From a virus, in the IMG/VR virus record IMGVR_UViG_3300009093_000083, positions 1-38,813 of that record: a stretch of DNA of 38,813 bases; one strand, given 5' to 3'. Below the pieces are notes generated by a model. The model saw only the letters and a list, made by a program, of their open reading frames with translations. It searched no databases and was not told where the DNA came from. Below are positions 1 through 6,517 of the stretch, in pieces. The translations under genes were made by a program, and so were the position numbers. How positions within the stretch are numbered: position 1 is the stretch's first letter; each line of letters begins with the position of its first letter.

Positions 1-324
1 ACAAACCAATCACCAAGGATGGTGCAGCATGCGAGACAAAGACGGATGGAATTTAACCCAAAAACAGCGGGAGAAGTACCTACAGTCGGTTAAAATGCTT
101 TACTCGACCCAGAGCAAGGGGTCAGTCGGGATAGTCGTACCACGGGTTTCTCTGGAGGTTTTAGGGCTATCCCACGAAAAAGCGTCTGGCAGAGAGGAGG
201 CGAGTCAGGGGCCGGTTCACGGGTCATCGCCCAAGGTTCCACGAGGAACAAAGCCGAAGCACCGAAAGGAGTGGAAAGAGCAGGCAGATATTTACCAGTG
301 GACACAGACACAGGAGGTACTGCG
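1..324. repeat. left copy of imperfect terminal repeat
   Basis: Bases 1-324 align without gaps to 38490-38813, with 11 substitutions (left-copy positions 88, 111, 133, 136-139, 148, 187, 197, 213), about 96.6% identity. Both copies keep the same open frame: five changed codons are synonymous and four are missense. This shows that the genome closes on itself. The mismatches say that the two ends derive from different members of a population, or that the redundancy is truly imperfect. Confidence 0.93.
11..24 (+). promoter_or_regulatory. Shine-Dalgarno hairpin of the VRR-NUC gene
   Basis: CACCA (11-15) and TGGTG (20-24) pair perfectly around an AGGA loop, which is the ribosome binding site nine bases before the ATG at 29. 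The same hairpin is intact at 38500-38513 in the other terminal copy. It belongs to the family described in the findings. Confidence 0.65.
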
Positions 325-688
325 CGGGTTCACCATGAAGTTCGACAACGAGCGCCGTAGGACCGTTGTACAGGCCGCTGTTGCAAAACGCATGGGGCTA
401 CTGGCCGGAACCAGTGATCTATTCGTGGCGAGGCCCTCAGGGCGGTTCTGCGGGCTTTGGCTGGAGGTGAAGCAGGCCCGCGAGTACACGCCATCCGAAC
501 GCCGCAGTGAGACGTGGAAACGGCAGGAAGAGTTTCAGGAGCGCATGAGGTCGGTAGGGTTCGCCTGCCGCTTTGCATTTGGGGCCGAAGATGGGATAAA
601 AATAATCAGGGCGTATATTAACCTCGGAATCAGGGAAGTCATGTCACCGTACGAAGCCTCCATTCCCCCGGACAGGGATGACAGGTGA
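29..688 (+). CDS. VRR-NUC domain nuclease
   Basis: 219 aa. Residues about 105-200 form a VRR-NUC (PD-(D/E)xK type) nuclease domain: G-T-S-D130-L-F, then G-L-W-L-E146-V-K148, give the catalytic D...ExK set, followed by helical and strand elements ending near residue 197 (I-K-I-I-R-A-Y-I). Phage VRR-NUC proteins are stand-alone endonucleases thought to act on branched or replicating DNA as Holliday-junction-type resolvases; the exact substrate here is inferred. The first 85 residues are low-complexity, basic and variable between the two terminal copies. The gene starts inside the end of the preceding 115-aa gene (38198-38545) and its stop overlaps the GTG of the zinc-ribbon gene at 685. The start at 29 is set by an AGGA in a hairpin loop. 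Confidence 0.88.
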   Translation: MRDKDGWNLTQKQREKYLQSVKMLYSTQSKGSVGIVVPRVSLEVLGLSHEKASGREEASQGPVHGSSPKVPRGTKPKHRKEWKEQADIYQWTQTQEVLRGFTMKFDNERRRTVVQAAVAKRMGLLAGTSDLFVARPSGRFCGLWLEVKQAREYTPSERRSETWKRQEEFQERMRSVGFACRFAFGAEDGIKIIRAYINLGIREVMSPYEASIPPDRDDR

Positions 689-900
689 GGTGGCCCCGCT
701 ACTCCTTGGGCGGGATTGTATCTGGAGAAAGAAAGGTGCTGGTGTCGATATGCTGCAAGCGGGAATTTTATGCCGTCCACACGGCGGATTGCGGCGGCCA
801 TTACATTTGCCGGACATGCGGTAAACCATGCCATCCGCTGCTGGTGGACAATCACAAACAGACTGAACAAAATCAGGACGATACCGATGCCGACCTTTAG
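685..900 (+). CDS. small zinc-ribbon protein
   Basis: 71 aa. The GTG start at 685 overlaps the stop of the nuclease gene (GTGA). The middle holds a Cys/His cluster: C-C-K-R, D-C-G-G-H, then C-R-T-C-G-K-P-C-H, which looks like a metal-binding ribbon similar to many small phage proteins of unknown role. The Cys spacing argues against this being a chance reading frame. A GTG at 736 or 742 after a purine-rich stretch is an alternative start. The 3' end overlaps the lysin start by 14 bases, so the two are probably translated together. Confidence 0.6.
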   Translation: MRWPRYSLGGIVSGERKVLVSICCKREFYAVHTADCGGHYICRTCGKPCHPLLVDNHKQTEQNQDDTDADL

Positions 901-1297
901 CAAAAAATCCTTCTCGAACCTGTCCACCTGCCATCCTGACTTGCAGGCGCTGTTTTTTGAGGTGGTGCGCACTTTCGACTGCACTGTGCTGGAGGGCGCT
1001 AGGTCAGAAATAGACCAGAACATGGCGTTCCGGCGTGGAGCGACGAAGCTCAAATGGCCTGACAGCAAACACAATGCTCGCCCCTCACTGGCTGCTGACG
1101 TCGCTCCATACCCTATTGACTGGGCAAATACCAATCGCATGTACTGGTTTGCCGGGTATGTCATGGGCATTGCTGCAAGACTGAAGGACGAGGGCAAGAT
1201 TACCCACGCAATCCGCTACGGCGGCGACTGGGATAGTGACAAAGACATTAATGACCAGAAATTTAATGATCTTTGCCACTTCGAGATTGTCGATTAG
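887..1297 (+). CDS. M15-family peptidase endolysin
   Basis: 136 aa. It resembles phage L-alanyl-D-glutamate / D-Ala peptidases of family M15, which cut peptidoglycan cross-bridges at lysis. Zinc-ligand motifs are visible: S-K-H62-N-A-R-P-S-L-A-A-D71 (the SxHxxxxAxD pattern) and C-H131-F-E near the C-terminus, with Y-G-G-D-W between them. There is no signal peptide, so a holin should be needed. The frame is open from 716, but ATG 887 is chosen because AGGA lies at 875-878 and the protein then has the usual length with no unexplained N-terminus. It overlaps the zinc-ribbon gene upstream and ends convergently, overlapping by four bases the stop of the minus-strand gene at 1294. Confidence 0.88.
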   Translation: MPTFSKKSFSNLSTCHPDLQALFFEVVRTFDCTVLEGARSEIDQNMAFRRGATKLKWPDSKHNARPSLAADVAPYPIDWANTNRMYWFAGYVMGIAARLKDEGKITHAIRYGGDWDSDKDINDQKFNDLCHFEIVD

Positions 1298-1473
1298 CCA
1301 TTGGTTACTGGTTTGCCTGCCATACGAGACTGGTACAGAAAATCAATTGCCCGTGATACAACCTTGCTCCGGCTTTCCTGAAAAACCTGCTCAAGCTCAT
1401 TTGCCTGACGCATGGTTTCTAATGAAAAATGTACCGATGACGTATAGTACCGCCGTTTATCCTTGTCGATCAT
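1294..1473 (-). CDS. ribbon-helix-helix protein, probable regulator
   Basis: 59 aa, start ATG at 1473 with GAGG eight bases upstream. The sequence Y-T-S-S-V-H-F-S-L, followed by a helix and then S-R-S-K-V-V-S-R-A-I-D-F-L, fits the Arc/MetJ ribbon-helix-helix fold (short beta strand, helix, SRSxVV turn, second helix). Such proteins bind palindromic operators as dimers. It is the last gene of a four-gene minus-strand operon and overlaps the preceding gene by 17 bases. An obvious inferred target is the palindrome at 2367-2385 ahead of the operon. Confidence 0.72.
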   Translation of the reverse strand: MIDKDKRRYYTSSVHFSLETMRQANELEQVFQESRSKVVSRAIDFLYQSRMAGKPVTNG

Positions 1474-1579
1474 TTAAAATCCTCACCGCTTCATTCAGAT
1501 TTTCGATTTGGGCCATCATCTTTTCCACTACCTCGATCAGGTTGAAAACGATGGTTTCGAGTGTTGGTGTGGTTTCCAT
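1457..1579 (-). CDS. small helical protein
   Basis: 40 aa. AGGGG nine bases upstream supports the ATG at 1579, whose A is shared with the stop of the upstream zinc gene (TGATG). The protein is predicted largely helical, with heptad-like hydrophobics (I-V-F-N-L-I-E-V-V-E-K-M-M-A-Q-I), suggesting a short coiled coil. Function unknown. Confidence 0.55.
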   Translation of the reverse strand: METTPTLETIVFNLIEVVEKMMAQIENLNEAVRILNDRQG

Positions 1580-1746
1580 CAGGTTATTTCCCCTTTGCCG
1601 TCGCATGTGTCGCAAATGTCGCCTGTGTGTTCGTAGCAGCCAGCGCAAATGTCAGAGTCTGGATAGCCGGGTTCGGTGCAGCCGACGCCGCAGCAGGTGG
1701 TGTATCCTTCACCGCCGCAGTCTTCGCAGTATTTGGTTTCTGTCAT
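1579..1746 (-). CDS. Cys-rich DnaJ-type zinc protein
   Basis: 55 aa with ten cysteines: C-E-D-C-G-G-E-G-Y near the N-terminus and C-D-T-C-D-G-K-G-E at the C-terminus are CxxCxGxG repeats as in DnaJ zinc fingers, with T-C-C-G-V-G-C and C-A-G-C between them. It most likely binds two zinc ions; its role is unknown. GAGG lies nine bases before the ATG. It follows the 184-aa gene by ten bases and overlaps the next gene by one base, so it belongs to the same operon. Confidence 0.68.
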   Translation of the reverse strand: MTETKYCEDCGGEGYTTCCGVGCTEPGYPDSDICAGCYEHTGDICDTCDGKGEIT

Positions 1747-1756
1747 TGTCTTTTCC

Positions 1757-2311
1757 TCATGCGTACCAGCTATAATTCATTGGTGTGCCGTCCCAAAGAG
1801 AGGCGCCAGAATAACTGTTCAGACTGATCCAGTTTCCTTCGTTAACACGCTTCAGCATTTCCTCTGACCCTTCCTTGAATGAATCCTTCACCGCAACCTT
1901 GCGTCCGCTCATAAAGCCTGTCTGTTCTTCAAAGCTGGAATTGATGCGACGAATTTTGACGGTCTTGTTGCTGACAACCTTGGTCACTTGATAAAAATCA
2001 ATGTTGGTCTGTTCATAGCCCCAAGAGGAATAAAGAATATCGCCTTCTTTGAGTGTGTGCGTAAAAGCCTGTCTCTTTGCCTTTTGGCTATCTCGATATT
2101 CCTTTCTCTTTTGCAGATTATTAACCCATTCGTTAATGTGCTTTTCTCTTTGCTCAGGGCTTCTGAACCAGTAGTTAAAGTCGGGCTTTGTACGCTTGCC
2201 GCCGTAACCAACAGCACACCATTTTCCTGCCAGTTCACGGGTGTAAACAACCCCACTTATTTCTGGATATACAGTTTCTTTGCTGCCTTCTGGTATGTAA
2301 CGCTGTCTCAT
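1757..2311 (-). CDS. conserved phage/plasmid protein of unknown function
   Basis: 184 aa, GGAGGG seven bases before the ATG. The N-terminal third has a Y-x-R-E-L-A-G-K-W-C-A-V-G-Y-G-G motif. The centre is a charged helix (P-E-Q-R-E-K-H-I-N-E-W). Residues about 90-125 contain G-D-I-L-Y-S-S-W-G-Y-E-Q-T-N-I-D-F-Y-Q-V, a segment I recognise from uncharacterised phage and plasmid proteins. No enzymatic motif is visible. First gene of the minus-strand operon running to 1294. Confidence 0.75.
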   Translation of the reverse strand: MRQRYIPEGSKETVYPEISGVVYTRELAGKWCAVGYGGKRTKPDFNYWFRSPEQREKHINEWVNNLQKRKEYRDSQKAKRQAFTHTLKEGDILYSSWGYEQTNIDFYQVTKVVSNKTVKIRRINSSFEEQTGFMSGRKVAVKDSFKEGSEEMLKRVNEGNWISLNSYSGASLWDGTPMNYSWYA

Positions 2312-2366
2312 TTTATTCCCTCCAAGTGTTATCCGGTTGCTGCCGGTACATGTCTTGCATGTGTTG

Positions 2367-2385
2367 GTATACTAACATAGTATAC
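2367..2385. promoter_or_regulatory. perfect palindromic operator candidate
   Basis: GTATACTA and TAGTATAC are perfect inverted repeats separated by ACA. The site lies 56 bases upstream of the minus-strand operon start (2311) and about 90 upstream of the plus-strand late block. It contains TATACT, a good -10 hexamer on the minus strand, so a bound protein would overlap the polymerase site. The ribbon-helix-helix protein encoded at the end of the operon is a plausible ligand (inference). Confidence 0.5.
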
Positions 2386-2440
2386 GGGGATTGCAACCCC
2401 TCCCGCATCAATATATGATCTTGTATAATCTATAAACACA

Positions 2441-2454
2441 TGCCACGGATGGCA
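2441..2454 (+). promoter_or_regulatory. GGA-loop hairpin in the leader of the WGR-like gene
   Basis: TGCCA (2441-2445) pairs with TGGCA (2450-2454) around CGGA, the same geometry as the Shine-Dalgarno hairpins of other late genes. No start codon at the usual spacing opens a long frame, because ATG 2456 gives only six codons. The hairpin is followed by a second GGA in GGAGG at 2464-2468. Confidence 0.45.
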
Positions 2455-2472
2455 CATGCTTCCGGAGGTCAT

Positions 2473-2685
2473 GTGATAAAATTTGAGAATCAGGGGAACG
2501 GGCGCTTTTATTATCTGAGCGTCGAAAAGGATATGACGGGTGCGGATGTTCTTGTTGTGGTTCGTGGTGGTCGCAGTGTGCGCGTCTCCCGCACTTATGG
2601 GTTTGCTAGTCCACAGGCACGCGATAAAAGGATTGTCGCGCTCATGCAGCGAAGAATCAGAAACGGGTATTCACTGGTGACATGA
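2473..2685 (+). CDS. WGR-like domain protein
   Basis: 70 aa from GTG 2473, which follows GGAGG at 2464-2468; ATG 2440 or 2449 would add up to 11 residues but lacks a ribosome site. The whole protein matches the shape of a WGR domain: R-F-Y-Y-L-S-V-E-K-D opening strands, a V-V-V-R-G-G-R core in place of the W-G-R signature, an F-A-S-x-x-x-A helix start, and M-Q-R-R-I-R-N-G-Y at the end. WGR domains in PARPs and bacterial proteins contact DNA ends or regulate catalytic partners. The W is missing, so the assignment rests on overall pattern. It lies just before TerS. Confidence 0.55.
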   Translation: MIKFENQGNGRFYYLSVEKDMTGADVLVVVRGGRSVRVSRTYGFASPQARDKRIVALMQRRIRNGYSLVT

Positions 2686-2700
2686 AGGGAGTTGCCAAGG

Positions 2701-3126
2701 ATGGCTGGAAAATCAACATACACGGAAGAGATAGGAAAACAGATATGTGATGCTGTCTCATCTTCAACAGATGGCCTTGGCGATATAATCATTAAAAATA
2801 CCCACTTTCCCTGTCAGGCAACCATTTACAAATGGATTAATGATCATCCTTCATTCTCAGATATGTACGCGAATGCAAAACGAGCGCAAGCTGCTATTTT
2901 TGCTGACGAAATAGTGAAAATTGCTGATGATGAAAGAGGTGACCATATTGTTGATGGAGAGGGAAAAGTGATGATGAACTCCGTTAAGGTGGCTCGTGAC
3001 CGGCTCAGAATTGACACAAGAAAATGGATTGCGTGCAAACTGCTGCCGAAAGTGTACGGTCAGACAAAGCCAGCATCTAATGAGGACGAAGACACGCTTA
3101 TATCACAAGTGGTGGACAAGCTGTGA
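2701..3126 (+). CDS. terS: terminase small subunit
   Basis: 141 aa. It has the TerS layout: an N-terminal helix-turn-helix (I-C-D-A-V ... P-C-Q-A-T-I-Y-K-W-I-N-D-H-P-S-F), a long oligomerisation helix (A-N-A-K-R-A-Q-A-A-I-F-A-D-E-I) and a C-terminal R-K-W-I-A-C-K-L-L-P-K-V-Y-G segment typical of this family. It recognises the packaging site and stimulates the large subunit. AAGGGAG at 2685-2691 lies nine bases before ATG 2701. The ATG itself sits in a GCCA-AGGA-TGGC hairpin. Two structural genes separate it from TerL, a looser arrangement than usual. Confidence 0.85.
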   Translation: MAGKSTYTEEIGKQICDAVSSSTDGLGDIIIKNTHFPCQATIYKWINDHPSFSDMYANAKRAQAAIFADEIVKIADDERGDHIVDGEGKVMMNSVKVARDRLRIDTRKWIACKLLPKVYGQTKPASNEDEDTLISQVVDKL

Positions 3127-3172
3127 TTGCATTTAAATAACCGATAGCCCATAATTTCGGCAGGACATACTA

Positions 3173-3187
3173 TTCCAAGGAGTGGAA
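3173..3187 (+). promoter_or_regulatory. Shine-Dalgarno hairpin
   Basis: TTCCA (3173-3177) pairs with TGGAA (3183-3187), exposing AGGAG (3178-3182) in the loop nine bases before the ATG at 3192. The arms differ from those of other family members but keep pairing. Confidence 0.65.
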
Positions 3188-3191
3188 CGTA

Positions 3192-4298
3192 ATGGCGATC
3201 ACATCGATCAAGCGTGATGAAGCATATTCCCCGTTTATAGTTCGTATTCTTTCTTCAAACACCTTAGCCGAGATTGGAACATCAGGATATTTGCTTTCTC
3301 AGGCTGACGAGATTGCCGCGCTAAACAATGGTCCATTCGAGTGGGAAGTATCCGACATGGTGCTGGTGTACGCATCTGACGGGTGGGGATTCTTTACAGT
3401 TGATCCTGATTTTGAATCGTTCACAGCTTTCGACAGTGTCGGTGGTACCGTTGACATTATCGGTGCGCCAGTCGTTATTGGAAACTTTCCGGTGTTCCAG
3501 TCAACCACTGGAAACATTGAAGACCTTGGTTATCTGCCTTCGGATGCTACAAAGACATCTGTTGTAATGGCAGGTTCAGCTGTAGTGGCAAACAATATTG
3601 CCCACTTTGTTGATACAGCAGGAACCATTGACGACACAGCAGCCAATGTTACAAACATGGGTGACATTTATGCTGGAGCATCCGGAACAGCCGGCGCACT
3701 GAGAGCCTATCCAGCTACCGCAGCAAACGGTTATCTCGCATTGCTGCCTGTCAATGCTGGCGGTGCTTTCAATACATCCATCAGCAACAGCACGATGGGC
3801 CAGTCTTCGGTTATATCCATCCCTGATCCCGGCACAGCAACCAGTAAGTTCGTATTGCAAGACGGTGTCAACACTGTCCTGTCTGTTGCAAACCTGAAGT
3901 ATGGTGCAACACCGGTCGCACAGGTTGATCCAGCATCCTGCACAATCGTTGCAGCCGCTGGTGCCTCCAACGTGTCAAACGTTACAATCCAGTTGAAGGA
4001 CGGAAGCGGGACCAACATGACTCGCAGCATTCCATTCAAGGTTTATGCCTCGTCTGCATCTAATGGTCTGACCTTGGCGGCTGCCGCTTCAACTGGTTTT
4101 GCTGTGGCTTCTGGCGGTGTGCTGGATCCGACAGGAAACACCACAATCACACAGGGTATTTCCGCTGTTTCCAGTGCAACTGGTGGATGCGTACTCAGCT
4201 TGACTGATACAGCCAAGCAGACAAGCTATCTTGTGCTGGTTCTGGCGAATGGCCTAAAGATTTCCGCCCAGCTCAGTGCTGGCAGCTACGGCGCATAA
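3192..4298 (+). CDS. fibre-like virion structural protein
   Basis: 368 aa, acidic, rich in Ala/Gly/Thr/Ser. The N-terminal 90 residues (G-P-F-E-W-E-V-S-D-M-V-L-V-Y then D-G-W-G-F-F) form a compact beta domain. The middle contains I-S-N-S-T-M-G-Q-S-S-V-I-S-I-P-D-P-G, a repeat type common in large phage fibres and decoration proteins. The C-terminal 130 residues look like an immunoglobulin-like beta sandwich with two cysteines. It lies between TerS and TerL, so it is probably a head or neck appendage; whether it is a capsid decoration or a fibre cannot be told from sequence. Hairpin-borne AGGAG sets the start. Confidence 0.6.
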   Translation: MAITSIKRDEAYSPFIVRILSSNTLAEIGTSGYLLSQADEIAALNNGPFEWEVSDMVLVYASDGWGFFTVDPDFESFTAFDSVGGTVDIIGAPVVIGNFPVFQSTTGNIEDLGYLPSDATKTSVVMAGSAVVANNIAHFVDTAGTIDDTAANVTNMGDIYAGASGTAGALRAYPATAANGYLALLPVNAGGAFNTSISNSTMGQSSVISIPDPGTATSKFVLQDGVNTVLSVANLKYGATPVAQVDPASCTIVAAAGASNVSNVTIQLKDGSGTNMTRSIPFKVYASSASNGLTLAAAASTGFAVASGGVLDPTGNTTITQGISAVSSATGGCVLSLTDTAKQTSYLVLVLANGLKISAQLSAGSYGA

Positions 4299-4322
4299 CG
4301 GAACAATCAAGGAGTAATTATT

Positions 4323-4565
4323 ATGGACGACGGAAGAAGCGGTGCAGTCGAGAACAAGAAAGGCGAACACTACGTAGCAATGCCAATGTCCTGGGAAGCC
4401 AGAAACAACAAGGACATGAATCAGGGCATGGGATACAACAACATGGCTGACCTTGCCAATACTCCTCACCCTGCCACAAAGATGGAAGGGGCGAAGGTAA
4501 ACAAACAGCTTGATCCAAAAATGCCCGGTGAAAACAGATTCAATTACAACGCCAACCGGGGTTGA
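4323..4565 (+). CDS. small hydrophilic phage protein
   Basis: 80 aa, polar, with many Asn, Met and Lys and no membrane segment. AGGAG at 4310-4314 lies eight bases before the ATG. The flanking AATCA/TAATT arms form the Shine-Dalgarno hairpin with one C-A mismatch. A strong terminator follows at 4584. Composition resembles the tiny basic proteins at 9807-10583, hinting at a related virion or assembly role (inference). Confidence 0.6.
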   Translation: MDDGRSGAVENKKGEHYVAMPMSWEARNNKDMNQGMGYNNMADLANTPHPATKMEGAKVNKQLDPKMPGENRFNYNANRG

Positions 4566-4583
4566 TGAAAGGTTTTTATTGAG

Positions 4584-4619
4584 CCGTGAGACTTGCCCCA
4601 ACGGGTCTCACGGATTTTT
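4584..4619 (+). terminator. Rho-independent terminator
   Basis: CCGTGAGAC (4584-4592) pairs perfectly with GTCTCACGG (4605-4613) across a 12-base loop and is followed by ATTTTT. It separates the first structural genes from TerL and the rest of the late block. Confidence 0.85.
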
Positions 4620-4645
4620 AACTTGTACGACAAGGATGATGAGCC

Positions 4646-4933
4646 ATGGAAGCAGTGAAACTCGAAGGCAAGGAAAGACAGGAAGCAATGCGCGTTGCAT
4701 TGTTTGAAACATTTTGTCAGCAATACCAGTCACTCGCAGCCTTTATCCAGAAACTTCCAATCGATCCCTCGATTAAGGGAAAGGTTGCGATATTCATGGA
4801 TACAGGTTTTCTTTGGGTAAAAGAATCTTTTGTCATGCTGGAAATTGAGGCAAAGAAAGCGCTGCTTACCGAGGTAAAAACCGAAGGAGAACAGCCAGCA
4901 GCCGTTCCTGATGGCGCATTACCCAACGAATGA
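4646..4933 (+). CDS. helical-hairpin protein before TerL
   Basis: 95 aa. ACAAGGATG at 4630-4638 provides the ribosome site. Residues about 15-70 are predicted as two long helices joined by L-P-I-D-P-S-I-K-G, ending in F-M-D-T-G-F-L-W-V-K-E-S-F. The tGFxWxxxA-like close of the second helix reminds me of the Acb2/Tad1 hairpin family (cyclic-nucleotide sponges that block CBASS or Thoeris signalling), but this is only pattern similarity. The acidic, Pro/Ala-rich tail is probably disordered. It ends nine bases before the TerL start, which has no clear Shine-Dalgarno of its own and may be translationally coupled. Confidence 0.6.
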   Translation: MEAVKLEGKERQEAMRVALFETFCQQYQSLAAFIQKLPIDPSIKGKVAIFMDTGFLWVKESFVMLEIEAKKALLTEVKTEGEQPAAVPDGALPNE

Positions 4934-4942
4934 TGCTGTCGA

Positions 4943-6466
4943 ATGATCACGGAAGATCAGCTCGACACGTTGAGGGATTTCCGCAAATTTGCGCCGAAGT
5001 TCCTCAACATAAGGACCAAGTCTGGTGAGCCGAAACTGTTTACCTTTAACCGCGCGCAGGAATATCTGCACCGCAGGCTGGAGGATCAGAAGAAGGCCAT
5101 CGGCAAGGTCCGCGCGGTTATCCTGAAAGGCAGGCAGCAAGGATGCTCGACCTACATTCAGGCGCGTTTTTTTCACAAGGTAATTACGTCCCGTGGCAAA
5201 AAAGCCTTTATTCTTACGCATGACAAGGAAGCCACGAAGAATCTCTTTGGTATGGCCCAAAGGTTCTATGAGAATCTTGAGCCCGGTTTTATCAGAAAAC
5301 CTGACACAGCCAATGCAAAGGAGTTGTATTTCCGTGAGCTCGACAGTGGCTATGCCGTAGGAACAGCTGGCAATAAAAGCGTTGGACGTTCTCAAACAAT
5401 TCAGCTGATGCATGCCTCTGAGGTGGCCTATTGGGCGTTCGCAGAGGAACATTCCAAGGGGATATTGCAGGCAGTCAGCAATGAACCCGGCACCGAAATC
5501 CTGATGGAAAGCACGGCCAATGGTATCGGCAATTACTTTCACCAGCGTTGGTTGAGCGCGCAGACCGAGGATAATGAGTATCAGGCGATATTCCTCCCGT
5601 GGTACTGGCAGGACGAGTACACCTATAACGCCGAAGGGTTTTCGCTGACAGAGGAAGAACAGCACCTGTTTGAGCTGTACCATAAAAACGGCCTGACCAA
5701 CGAACACCTTGCATGGCGTCGTTTGAAGATCAAAGAGTTCTCCAAGGATTTTGATGCAGGCCGGGAACACTTCAACGTCGAATATCCAATGTCCTCTCTT
5801 GAGGCGTTCAAGAACCCGATCAGCAATGTTTTCATCGTGTCGAAGTATGTGGACAAGGCACGCAAGGAAGACATCAGTTCCGACGCACCGCTGATCATTG
5901 GCGTTGACGTTGCTATCAGTGACCGTGACAGGACAGCCATAATACGCCGCAAGGGACGCATGGCGTTCAACCTCGAACGGTTCTCCAATTACAACACCAT
6001 GGAGACAGTGGGAAGGTTAAAGCGCATTATCAATGAAGAGAACCCGAAGAAAGTATTTGTGGACTGCATTGGTGTGGGTGCTGGCGTAGTAGACCGCTTG
6101 CAGGAAATGGGCTTTGACATGGTGGAGGGCGTCAACGTTGCAAGATCAGCCAATGACAAGGAACGATTCAAGAATCTTCGGGCCGAGTTGTGGTCAGATA
6201 TGCGGGATTGGCTGTACTCCGAGATGCCTGTACAGATTCCGGACAGTGATGAATTACATAGTGAGTTATGCTCACTTGGTTTCAAGGAAAACTCGTCCGG
6301 CCAGCTGCAAATCGAAAGCAAGGATGATCTGAGGGCAAGGGGACTGCCAAGCCCGGACGGTGCGGACGCACTTAGCCTGACGTTTTACGGTGGATTCCAC
6401 GGCAGCCCTGGAGGGCATATTGTGGTTCCAAAGCTGATGCCCCACGAGCGGTCCATGTTTCGGTAA
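4943..6466 (+). CDS. terL: terminase large subunit
   Basis: 507 aa, the ATP-driven DNA packaging motor and headful nuclease. N-terminal ATPase: Walker A variant G-R-Q-Q-G-C-S-T at residues 63-70, Walker B region I-Q-L-M-H-A-S-E ending at E160, then a coupling M-E-S-T-A-N-G motif near 188-194. C-terminal RNase-H-fold nuclease: G-V-D322-V-A-I-S-D-R-D-R-T-A, V-F-V-D374-C-I-G-V-G, and P-D-G-A-D-A-L near 477. Full length for the family. No good Shine-Dalgarno precedes ATG 4943. Confidence 0.96.
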   Translation: MITEDQLDTLRDFRKFAPKFLNIRTKSGEPKLFTFNRAQEYLHRRLEDQKKAIGKVRAVILKGRQQGCSTYIQARFFHKVITSRGKKAFILTHDKEATKNLFGMAQRFYENLEPGFIRKPDTANAKELYFRELDSGYAVGTAGNKSVGRSQTIQLMHASEVAYWAFAEEHSKGILQAVSNEPGTEILMESTANGIGNYFHQRWLSAQTEDNEYQAIFLPWYWQDEYTYNAEGFSLTEEEQHLFELYHKNGLTNEHLAWRRLKIKEFSKDFDAGREHFNVEYPMSSLEAFKNPISNVFIVSKYVDKARKEDISSDAPLIIGVDVAISDRDRTAIIRRKGRMAFNLERFSNYNTMETVGRLKRIINEENPKKVFVDCIGVGAGVVDRLQEMGFDMVEGVNVARSANDKERFKNLRAELWSDMRDWLYSEMPVQIPDSDELHSELCSLGFKENSSGQLQIESKDDLRARGLPSPDGADALSLTFYGGFHGSPGGHIVVPKLMPHERSMFR

Positions 6467-6495
6467 GGGCTGAAAGTGTTTAGAATGTAACAACA

Positions 6496-6517
6496 ATTGA
6501 TCCAAGGATGGATTAAT
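6496..6517 (+). promoter_or_regulatory. extended Shine-Dalgarno hairpin of the portal gene
   Basis: Nine base pairs (6496-6504 with 6509-6517, including one G-U) enclose AGGA at 6505-6508. The 3' arm abuts the ATG at 6518. It is the longest member of the hairpin family. Confidence 0.75.

Noticed and set aside
535-1197. 220-codon open frame on the minus strand
   Set aside because: It lies opposite the nuclease, zinc-ribbon and M15 lysin genes, which have family motifs and ribosome sites; its own sequence is low-complexity and has no site.
2456-2476. Six-codon leader peptide (ATG 2456 to TGA)
   Set aside because: It would fit the hairpin spacing, but a six-codon frame is too short to support from sequence alone.
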